In this document: in pieces, positions 36,201-48,200 of the stretch
Position numbering within the stretch: position 1 is the first letter of the stretch
Layout of the letters: every line of letters starts with the position of its first letter
NCBI GenBank assembly: GCA_907163375.1
Contig: CAJQUW010008638.1
Coordinates: forward strand, 124,001 to 188,000
Reading direction: 5' to 3'
DNA: 64,000 nucleotides
DNA from: Prostheceraeus crozeri
Taxonomy: Eukaryota > Platyhelminthes > Polycladida > Euryleptidae
The notes under the pieces: model-generated
Told to the model about the DNA's origin: nothing
Database searches by the model: none
What the model saw: the letters and a program-made list of their open reading frames with translations, nothing else
Position numbers and translations under genes: made by a program

Positions 36201-39200
36201 GTCTATGTTATGGTATATTTTCCAAGTATTTGGGCGATCGGTTGATGAGTTTGGCAGGTGTGAGTGAGCGTGCCAGCTCCTACATATTGAAATATGACTA
36301 ACAGGTGCTCCTTTATTATCATCTCTTCTCGTTATGTGAGATATCAGATCGACGTAAAATACACAAACTGCTTGAACGGCAAAGAGGGGTTCTCTCTCTC
36401 TCCCTTGAACAGGGAAATTTAGAAGCCGTCAATATCATTCAAAGTATGCTTTGTTTCTGATAGTGATTTAACGCTTCATTCTTTATGCTCATGCCCTTAC
36501 AAAAATGAGAAAAACATCATATATCATAAAACCTGTAATAGACCGCCATGGCATTCTATTTTTCATTTCTCTCTCACTTCAGTGGCGATCTATTACAGGT
36601 GGCACCCTATAAAAGGTCGGCGGCCTATTTTTCAACATCCCCGAGTCTAAAAGTACATGTATTAAGAAATGTCGCTTCAATAAGGCCAACATTTCGTAAT
36701 TCAAAAATATTTGTCCGATCTGCATAAATCTTGGTATGTAGATAGAAAATAACCAAACAAAAGTCAAAGTTTTGTGACAATTAATTCATTTTGACTGATT
36801 TTTGACATGGGGAAATGGCGGTCTATGTTTCAACATCCCCGAGTATAAAAGTATTAAAAAATGGCGCTTTAATAAAGCTTATATCTACGTACATGTTCCA
36901 TCCATAAAGCTATCAAATAACTAGATGCTTTATTAAAAACGTCATTATTATGAAGCTATTTACGTTTCAGCTTTTTAGTGTGATTTATTATGATATAATT
37001 GAAACATGATATGACACTAAACGCATATTTGACTGGCATTCAATTAATATTTGATGCAATATTTGATCGATATTCAAAAAGATGACTTATGAGTATTATC
37101 GACAATAATCATTTAGACTTAATTCGCCACTACACCTTTTCCATGTATATTTCAGATGTTTCCAAATCGATTTCAGATCTTTGCCAATGAATTTCAGACA
37201 TTTCCAGATGGATTTCAGATTTCTCCAATTGAATTTCAGATATCTTCAAAGTTGAGTCTCTGATAGATACCTGAAATTCAATTGGAGAAATCTGAAATCC
37301 ATCTGGAAAGATCTGAAATCGATTTGGAAATATCTGAAATAGAAGTTGAAAAGGTGAGTAGGGCTCAACACTTAACAATGTGGTACATTATGTCCATCTA
37401 TTATATTATGCAAGTAGGATGACTCTACAAAGGGAACAAGATGACCAGTGCGTGATGAACATCAGAGGCACTTAGTGATTAATTTAATGCAAGTGTTAAT
37501 AATGAAGAAGTCAATTGCGCATTCTGAAGATATAAAGAAATGCCAATGACACATCACATATCGGACAGGCCTACACAAGCAAATGGCTTGATGCTGATTG
37601 CTTATATTGCCGAAACTTAGGAAGTGGTTGTCTATTACAGGTTTTGCGGTACTTTCTTCTTCTGCCTGCTTGGATTATTTGTCACGAGAAAAAATTGTCA
37701 AAATGACTAATGGCTTGCGACTTATGGTTTATTCTGTATGCCTCCGGCCTAAGTGACCTCTCCGGACATGTTCACCAAAAACTATTGCCACTGTCGACGT
37801 CCAGGGATGTTCCTAAACATCACTTATGTCAACCAACAAAATGTTATCTCGGTTGAACTTGAAGGTACAACTGTATGCACCGGTATTTGAAGTTCAAGAA
37901 CAAAATTAAGATGAATTTTTTGACTCCAATTAAAGAATTCATTCATGAATATGTAGTTGGTGTCATGAAAAATTGATTGCCTCCTAGTGGCGTTTAACAT
38001 GAAAATTTAGTTTATCATAGCCGGTGATCAGCCAAGCTACAGGCCAAGGAAGAAATTAATTGCTGGCAGTTAGATTTATTATGTTAAAATTGTTTTATAA
38101 TTACTGATTGCATGTCAGCATTAGAATCATTAATTGAATTCTTCCATAGTCCTGTAAATGAGTCCAAGGCACATGTAGTATTTGAGTCAATAAATAAATT
38201 ACACCTATCAAGTTAAATAAATTAGCTGTTAAATCGATTGATGTTAGCATCGAGAATAACTGCTGGTGATTTGCTTTCATTAGAATTTCTCACTCACTGG
38301 CTGACAATTGGATAATGCCGAGTTAAATCTGATTTCACCGACTTGACGGATGATTCTAGCATAATTAAAATCAAAAATATTGAATGCAGTCTACCACATT
38401 TTCTGTAATGATGGTCTACCTCTATTCTTGAATGTACAAATACAATAAATTTCGATCAGTAACTTGCTGTAATTGTTTTCAGTTTCATAATCCAAATTAA
38501 ATATTACCAGCGTGAAAAAAATGCTTTCATGACTCATGTGCAATGAGCGCCATCTTTCATCAGGCCTTCATCGAATTACCGTCATTTCTCTAATATGCAG
38601 CTACATATATTAAGCCGCAACTGTTTGAGTGCGAAATAATAAGTACGGTGCCCCCTAATAAATGCCAAAGTTGTTTAAGTGCAAAGCAATAAGCGGGTTG
38701 GCGCGTATTACAGATAATACGGAATAAGGATCTCAATTAGTGTTAAAAAACAGGTTACTTAATCACTTCCTCGTTTCAGTCTCTTCTTCCCGGTTCCGGG
38801 GCTGGACGAAGTTTCGAAGACCCATTTCCATTTTGAACGATATAGAGCAATGTCTTCCGACACCTCGAGAGACTCCAGGTCTTGTTGGATGCAGACTTGC
38901 CAAGTCTTCTTAGGTTGTCATTATTAAATCATGATTGGGAAGCCATATTTTATGCATGGTTTTAAAACTTTCTAGCCTTTACCGATGCAGCTGTTGCACT
39001 GGTAATAAAAGCCTTGACTCATTTATAAAAATACAATATGCTGTAATTGTGTGTTGCTTTGATGTGAATAAGGTCATGAACACCATTGTATGAGTGACCA
39101 ATTACTATCTATCAAACCCATCTACACATTAACAAACAGGTGGTGTAGTACACCATCAAAACCATTATGTACTAGTTTTTCTGCGTAAATCTTATTTTGC

Positions 39201-42200
39201 AATTTTTAAACAAGATTTTAAATCAATACAGATTTCTCGAAGACTAGTTTTAAGTTGATGTTGACAAATCATTAGACAAGCTACTCTTTTAATAAGCACA
39301 ATCTGGTTATTTTTCTATTACTGCTTTTAATTTGACTTATTTCAGAGGAAACGCCTGTTTCTCCTTGACAGAAGCACTATAGACCTAAATAGAATGTAAA
39401 GTATTCGAATATCTCAAATTCTCAGATTTTAGTGGTAATTGACCGGTTCATCAGTCATTTCATCCTCCATTCACTTATTGATTTTTTCTTTGATAATGTG
39501 AGCCCAAAATAGTTGGAAATTATGTAAATAATTTCCCTTAAAATATAAAGAAATATCCCTTAATCTAAGTGATTTGAATACACCTCAGCAATAACTAGTT
39601 CACACACTGGTTGGACACGAATAAAATTGAGGGCATATAAGTCAGACGTACTTGATACTATTTAGTTTTGAACTTCTATACCTTGGTGCTTAGTACCATC
39701 TTACCCCAAATATAAACATTTTTCCTCCCCAACTACTCTTACCCTGATAGTTACCTTTCACCCTGTGCCTTGATGTAATGAAAAAACCAATTTAGTGACG
39801 ATCTCTTGTAATCTAATAAAAATTGTAACTACCAAAAGCATTTTTCTTTTCCTGTATAAACATGTAGACAATCTAACCTTTGACCAAACAGTCGAGCTGG
39901 AATTTATATCGCTGACAGCTGCGCTCAGCGTCCAAGATCCATCGCCACATAAGAAGTTCCATTCGATATTGAGATCCTACACTCCTCCAATCACATACAT
40001 TCGGTCGAGTCTGACTGGGAACCGGCATCAGCTGATGTCGTCGCGAAAAGAATATGAAATCATGAAGAAGGCAAATTGTAATTCGTAAAGGAGGTTCAGT
40101 CTTACGCAGTATTTGACGTCTCCAGTCATGCAAATTTGAACCGAGTAATGCTAGTAGCTGACAGTGATCTGAGAGGAGGCGATCACGCAAGTTGATGACG
40201 AGCCGTAATGTCGAATTGCTGTTTATGCTCGCATTCATGCAATGGCCGACGTCTAGAGGTGCTATGCGGCTCCTTAGACGCGGAATATGATGAGAATTCA
40301 GGCGTTCGGCTTCCACCATTGATCGAAGTCTTTGCATTCTTCTATTTATAAAAAATAAACCACGTTTTGTCAGTCGCAATGTCTCTCTCTGTCTGGCTGC
40401 TAATAGTCGTGGCCAGATGTGATCGTATTGAGCGAGTAGTGGATTTCTAGTTGTGGGCAATCGTTGCTTTGGATTCATGTACAATCTGCAGATGGTGTTC
40501 ACACTCAGGCAAAGTGCACATTCTTTCGATGTTGGATTTGGAAAACTTGCTGTCCAAGATAATGATAGAGCGATATAGAATAATACAAGTGTTTGAGGCG
40601 TCATATGAAGGGAATCTTTTCAAGCAAATTTCCTGAGGATTAATTTCTCTAAGTGTTCATTTGTTTGGTGATCGTTTGTATTTATTATCACCAGGGAGGT
40701 TAGTGCAGGGAAATCCATGTGCTCTGTCATCTAATTTTAGCCTCTCTGTCCGACCCAGCGCTCGTTAAACTTCGCAACTAAGTAAACAATGCGCAAGGTG
40801 ACTTGAAAGATACTTCGCCTCCAGTGAATCACTAGTCTATTCCGTCATCAAGAAAAGGTCAAATGAATGTAGTGAAATAATCAACCGATGACTATTATTT
40901 GAAATCGAAGGAATTTAATAATAGATTTTCTCTTTGTCAAAATGAGATCTGTAACCTTACAATGGCTTTGGAAGATATAGATTTTCCCTGTCATCCATTG
41001 ATGGATGCTTTTCAACTAAGAGGTAGAGCAGTAAAATCCGACAAATGTATTTTACATTTCACAGTGCAATAATCTCTTTGATTATTGCTTCCATAATAAA
41101 GTTTATGCTTTTCAAAGAGTGTGTAAACTTCAAGGAGTGCAATAAACTGTCTTTATTGCACTCCTTCATTGAAATACATTAGCACATAGAAAGCTTTTCA
41201 TCCTCTAAAACGGTGAATTCTTTATGGAAATCTCAAGAAATACCACTGATATCCATTACAATTCCATTACAAATAGAGGTAGATTTTTGACGGCTTTAAA
41301 ATTCTGATGGTCATATTCTTTAAAGTATTAAGTACATTAAATGTTAAGTGAGTACATGAAATCTATGATAGGTATACCATAGCATTCTTGCTCAAATTCC
41401 CGAAGGAGAAATAGCAATCTGGCCACGCTACGCTCGGGCAGATTGCTATTTCTCCTTCGGGAATTTGAGCAAGAATGCTATGGTATACCTGTTATATATC
41501 ATGATCCGATATCTGGACTATTTCTACGAGGAAAGTTCTCAGGGAAAGTTCTACGGGAAGGGATGGTTCTTTGATTATATTTCATGGTATATTTGATAGA
41601 TGTCTATTCGGATCATGATATATATGACGAGGACTTTCTATGTGTAAAGCAAAATATCTGTGGTTTATCATAATTTATTTCACGAACAATAATGTGTACA
41701 GTCCATTAAACGTTTAATGTACTATACACATTAAATCAGTGATCTAGAAATCTAGATTTTCATAGAAGTTGCCAGTACTTTGTTGGATAGAGGATGGCTA
41801 CGCGATTCTGTGGGATATAGAGAGGGAAATTATTTGATGAATCCCAGGGGCCCAAGGGATGTTTCAAATAATTTCACGAGCTATGTCAGAGAATCGTATA
41901 GCTATCCTCTATCCTTTATAAAGTATGCCAGATTATTAAGATCATAGATGTCCGCGATAGAATGCCTCTCTACCAAGATTTTCCCTGGGAACAAATTTTG
42001 TCAAATATAGAAGGGATTCTGAAATACGATTCTGCAACTATGTATTAATCTAGTATACTTTATAGCTAATTAGAAAGTATCCAGGAAAAGAAGATAAGGC
42101 ACAGGAATGAGTGAAATAGGAGAAGTATAAAGTTACTCACGCAACTCGTGCATGATTGCAAGGACTTCCTAAGTACTATGATAACTAATAAATTATAGAT

Positions 42201-45200
42201 ATCTAGATGTCCATGATGATTGTTTCATTACAAGGAGGTCTAGATATCTATAATTATTGCATTTCACGAGTTAGAATGCTATGATGAAGCAATCTCATGC
42301 ACGAGTTGGGTAGAGAATTTTTATTTGCCGACGTGCTATGATCATCAAGGACAGATTGTGATTGACCTGTCTATGATTATCAAGAAGAATATTTGAATAG
42401 AAATTTATCCTGACCATGGATGTCCATGGCCTGACCAATATTGTAAATATCTATTCTCAGATCTAATACGAGTGCATACTTAGCCGGTCAAAACTCGCCC
42501 ATAATGTTCATAGATTACGCTCCTTCCTGTGCATTGAAGTAAATATTATTTCCCGTGCGAACAATAATGTGCTTCACAGGTAAAATAAAGTATTTTTTTC
42601 TCTTCTTTTTTTGCGAAAAGCCTCAAAATACGTATAAAATTCTTTTACTTGTACGACGTTTCGGAAGTCTTGGTCACGTACAAAAGACTTGTTTTGTATT
42701 ATGCTTCCGGAGACAAATGAAGTTACTTACGCAACTCGTGCAAAGATATCCATCTTAATTGCATTATTCTCGATCAATAAACTATGCCCTCGCCCTTCGG
42801 GCTCGTGCATAGACATGTTGATCTCGAAACATGCAATAAAGACGGATACTTTGCACTTGTCGCGTGAATAACTATTATATATTCATTTGTGCCCAGCGTG
42901 AACTGCGAAGCATACGGGGTACTTATGGGTTATCTCCCCCACTTGCGTTTTCAAATTTATCTAAAATTCGTAAAAGTGAATCAATCGTTGCAAAACTTAA
43001 GGCACATGTAGGTGAGGGTATTTTCTACTCACGATGCAAGTACTTTTTGAGTGAGAGACGATATCTTGAAGTGTCAGCAATGTCAGTAATCTTGATCTGA
43101 CTTGTCAGTGACCTCATCGTCTAAACTACACTATGAGTATGTTAACAAAGTCATTTCGCAGCAACTCGTGAAATGATAATTGACCAGGCCACGTCCCTTA
43201 CACTAAAATACTTAACTTAAAAAAGGTTTGTTGGGGTGGTGATCGTGGGAACATTTCAAATAGCAGTAGATGATAGGAAGACGATGCACACACACGTAAC
43301 AATAATGCGTCGAATAGATGAAGTCAGATCAAACTGCTGACATCACTACACTTCACATCATCGTCCCTAATTCAAAAAATACTTTTCCGATTTTTGTATA
43401 TGTGTAGAAAATATCCTGTGGTGATTGATACATTTTCGCAGATTTTCGACAATTTTGAAAATGTGGAGGGGTAATAGCCCATAAGTACCGTATACAGTAT
43501 AATTACTTCATCTAGCTGATGGCCATAAACGGTATTGAAAAATTAGTGGAGGGTGGAAAATTAGGGGCACATTGAACCACCAGCCGTTTCTGCGAAACTA
43601 TAGATAGTGGAAACTTTATGCTTTGCCTTTAAGACATTGTTTATTGTAAAAATCTTCTAAAAATGTCAACTATTAATGCTCTCCATCATTGTTTTCATAG
43701 GATTTCTCAGCATTTACATAAAAAAGTAAATTTTTAGAAAATCAGAACTTTTATTTTCATGTCGCCAAAACTTTGCATATATTTTCATTAGACAGCATTT
43801 TTCTCAAGTATTCTTCATCAATTTCATTAATCTGGTAGGTAAAGACTATTTGAGTGCAGCCCTATTTGCACATGAACAAGTTTTTGAAAGGTTTACGATG
43901 TGGGGTACATTGAACCACCCAACTATAAGATGGGGCACTTTGAACATGGTTCATAGTCCCCCACTTCGATCATCATTTTTTTTATTGAGTGACCGAAGTG
44001 ATTTATGAATTTTTGACATGTGATTATGCTACAGATTGGTCAACAACGCTATGAGATTGACTGTTTAGAAATATTTTAGCAGTTATTGTATGTGTGCTGT
44101 AACTTTTTCGAGAAAAAAACATCAGGGCAGCATGGCGAAAAGTTAATTTTGATGAAAGTTAATTGATAAATTGATATGTCATTGATGTCAATCAAAATTA
44201 TGCGGGTTTGTATACACTGGCTCTCATGTTGGTCAAACAAATTGAATTGTTGATGCTTCTTGTTTTGGTTTTTGATGATTCATCAGTTTTTTCTGCCTAG
44301 GCCTATTCGTGTCTTCCATGTGTACATGCAATGCGTAATGCATGCATATGCATCATTAATTGATGATCACAATGATATACGTAAGCAAGTGCACTTACCA
44401 ACTCTTTTATCATGAATAATGCCATTAATCTGAGAGCTTTGATGGTCTATGAACATTTTTCTTTCAGAAATTAGCATGCATTATCTTCATATCAAACATA
44501 TGCTGTCATTTTTGCCAATAAAAGTCTTTCTCTATGAATTTTGTTGCTCGATTTTAATAATTCACGAACTGGAGCTATAGATCTGTTGCTTAAAATCAAA
44601 CAAAGTTGAACAAGAGAGTGATAAAGAAAGGTGGTTCAATGTGCCTCACTGGGTGGTTCAGTGTGTCCCGCACATGCGGCTCATTGAACCACTTTGATAG
44701 AAAATTTAAAATTCAAGTCGTAAGGAGATGAAATGTCACAGAAACGTCCAACAACTCAGAGGCTACTTTGCATGCATTCAACTTTTCATTCAAGTTCGAT
44801 TTTGGTTCATTTGATTTAGTATATTCAAACTATAGAGAAAAGTTCAGAAACATTAAATGTGCCCCACCCTCCCCTAAAATTTAGAACCGCCATTGACCTT
44901 TTTGATAAAATTTAGTTGAAAAAAGGATTTTAGGCGAATATATATGACAATTCAGTTTCCTAAATTTTCAACAGGGGCAACGGCAACAGGGGAATGCAAC
45001 GGTATACATCACAAAATTCAAAAATTAGATGCTATATGAACTAAAATGCATATTGATGTTTAGCGTCACAGTGGAAATAAAATTTGTCTCATATCTCCTC
45101 CTCTCGGTGGTATTAGCAAATCATAGCTCGCTGTCAAATCATAGAAGTGCACAGAGAAATATGTGGCGGTACATCATCATGAAAAATAAAATGTTGATAT

Positions 45201-48200
45201 CATGCGATTAAAGTGTTCAGGAACACACATACATTAAGTGCAATTTGTTCCAATATAAAAATGACAAATTGCATGTTAACATATACACAATATTCTTAAG
45301 AAAGCATAACTTATTATCATGACATAAACAATTTTCGCTTTAGAACTCCACTTTTCTTTGAATGAAGGTGATTGTTTAAGACATTGCTGAGTACAAAAAT
45401 TGGCACAATAGCAAGTGAGGAAAAATAAAAGTTAGACACGTCTTTTCTGACTTTCTTTAGCATTGATATGGCATCCGCAAATAAATGTTATTTTTGACTT
45501 CTACTTCTGTTGAAGTCGTAATTTAATTTCAAATGATTTTCTACAATATGATGGGGATATCCATTATTTAAAAATCTAGATCTGAAAAACCTTCAGACAT
45601 CATACCATTTGTTTGTTAGTCGAACAATTTCTATGGACTTTTTGGGACTCTGTTTTGAGGAGGTTAATCTTTCTTTGAAGAAAATTGAATTTTTGCTGGA
45701 ATGGTGATTAGATATTAGATGGATTGCTTATTCGAAATGCATGTCCATCTATCATTTATTAGCGCACAGTTAGCCATTTCACCGCTGTTGACGGAAGTTT
45801 CTGTCATCCGTGTATCATAGATACAAAAAGCTACAGTGAAAGAGTTTGTGCAAGTGGAAGAAAATTTTTGCAAGTGAATTCTTACCGAGGATTCACTTTA
45901 ACCGTTAAGTGCCGATTTCTCCATCTGTGTTGTTAGCGATTATTCCTTTTGGAATGGTTTCATATGCCGTGGTCGAAAGCGTCGACTTTTTTTGAGGCAT
46001 AATTACCGACAGCTTGCAGACATAGTTTCTTTCCAGGCATTCTTTGGGCAATCTGTCAGCTTCTTCTTCCACACTTTCAGCCCACCGTTGTTGTCTTTCT
46101 GCTGGTTCTCGGCGGTCAACCATTACCGACCAATTTCTTCGTTCTTAAATTTTCGAAAAATATAAAAAAAAATCCAAAAGCATCAAAAAAAAAAGATTCA
46201 AGGATTCAAAAAGATTCCTAATCGAATTATCAAAGACATGCTACTACTAGAAAGTGATGTTATTTTGTACCATCAAATGTTTATATACAATACAGGATAT
46301 AATAACCTGAAATGTAAATTTAAGTTTTTGATGCACCATTTCGCTTCTCGGGAAATATTATAAAATAAACTGTCAATTAAAGTCGACTTTGATTTGCATT
46401 CTGATTCAGTAAATGTATGTTTACTACACAAGATTGTAATTGTAATAATTTTACTAATTATTCATCACAACTTCACAAATTGCCTGAGACAACTCTGGCT
46501 GCAGGGGAAGAGCTGATGAATAGAAGGAGTAGATCTGGTCACCGTGGAGAACAGCTCCATTGACAACTGGCAAAGACCACACCCTTCCCATAAGAGCAAC
46601 CATGTCCCGTGTCGGCTTAATGGAATGTCCCTTCACCTGTGGATTCATTGCAGCATATCAGGTCGTCCAAAGATGGTACATGGCTGCTGTTAGTTTGCTA
46701 CTGAGTAGGTTGGGCTAGATTGTTGCCCTGAGTCCCACTTCGCAACCTAGGGTGTTTTTTTCATAACTTCCGATGTTATCCAGACACAATATGAGCAGGT
46801 CCTGTTTACCAATCTAACACATACATTTAACCGGTCTAAAAATTCTTGCTCACATAATGCACTTCACGTTTATACAAGGTGTGACTAAAAATTATTGAGA
46901 CTGGAAATTTTTTACTTGAAAGTCGTTGAAATTCCTCTGTTTTTTATGCGATACTTATCAATAAGTGTATGAACTAATATCACTGAAAAAATTGTGAGCC
47001 AAAACCTCAATTCAAACTTTTAGGAGCATTTTTAGTTCAATCAAGTTTTGCAAGCGCAACGAGGTGAAGAAAACGTAGTGAACGTCCGTTTTTTTATAAA
47101 AAGAGCGCATCTTTACTTCACTAAAAACACATTAAAACACAAAATTCTGAGGAAGCACTCTTTGTAGCATTCATAAACAAAAAGTCACTAAACGACATAA
47201 TCTCCACCACTCTGAATCACTCTCTCACAGTGCTCCAGAAGCCTCTCCACCTGGGTCAGAAACTCGTCCTCAGGAATGGAGCGCAACACTCTCAAAGAAG
47301 TGGCCACAACCTCGTCGGCATCTTGGAAAGTGATCTTCTTCATTTCTCTCTTTAAGCGATCAAACAACCACCTATCACACAAGTTCAAGTCCGGCGAGTA
47401 AAGCGATTGCCAAAGAGTCTGGATCCCTCGACGTTCAAGGAACTCCTTTGTCTTCTTGGCACCATGGGGACGAGCGTTGTCGAACTGGATCAGTAACTGG
47501 TTCAATCGGGTGGGGTCAGATCGGAGACTGCGCCGTTTCTCACCTGTCGTACGCAAGAAGCTGATAAAGTAATCTGCATCAACAGTTTCGTTCACACAAG
47601 TTCCTTGAACATGAAACTTCTTGTTCGGTGTGAGTCATCACAGTCAGGAATGACCCTTGGACGGGTCTCGCCTACCGCCACCCATGCCTTGTTGACGGCC
47701 TTTGGAAGAACAGGATCGAAGAAGACCCAAGTCTCGTCTTGGATGGCATACAGTCGGTCTCTCTCCTCCAGGTCTCGAAGATGCTTTCTTATTGAAATGG
47801 CGCTATTCTTCCGGAGCAATTTGTGATGGTCGTTGAGAGAATGTAGAACCCACGTCGAGCACAAGCAGCGGCGATGGAGTCTGTCACGCAAAATTGGACG
47901 AGTGAGCTCGTGGTTGACGCCGGTTAGTTCCTCAATTTCTCGAAGTGACAGACGCCTATTCTCACTGATGAGCTCTTCGATTGTTTGAACATTTTCCTCC
48001 GTTGAAACGCTCACTGGACGGCCGACAGGACTCGAAGCGTTGGTAACGGAATCTCCAGAAGCACTCGAAACATCAGAGGAATCTTCAGGCACCTTAGCAT
48101 ATCGAAAAACAGTGGCATGTGAGGGAGCGTCAGATCCATACAAGCTCTGTAGGTCTTTGAATATCTGAGAGGCACTTTCACCCAACAGAGTGCGAGTTTG

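Larger units (their letters stand above)
32445..36219. mobile_element. Inverted-repeat DNA element split by a Harbinger insertion
   Basis: The left arm (32445 to about 32590) and the right arm (about 33355-33443 plus 36176-36219) are inverted copies once the Harbinger element is removed. Shared blocks: tatgttatggtatatt, tagatgtctatgttatgg, gtttgagtgtctggtgtctg and ggtggtcctaataatatgtc. Without the insertion the element is about 1.0 kb. Its centre (32590-33355) holds no recognised transposase; a 113-codon minus ORF at 32384-32725 and a short CA microsatellite (33191-33213) are all that is seen. Superfamily undecided; a Tc1-like origin is possible. Confidence 0.7.

Noticed and set aside
45905-46123. 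72-codon minus ORF rich in Glu and Arg
   Set aside because: Short, no domain, no splice or regulatory context.
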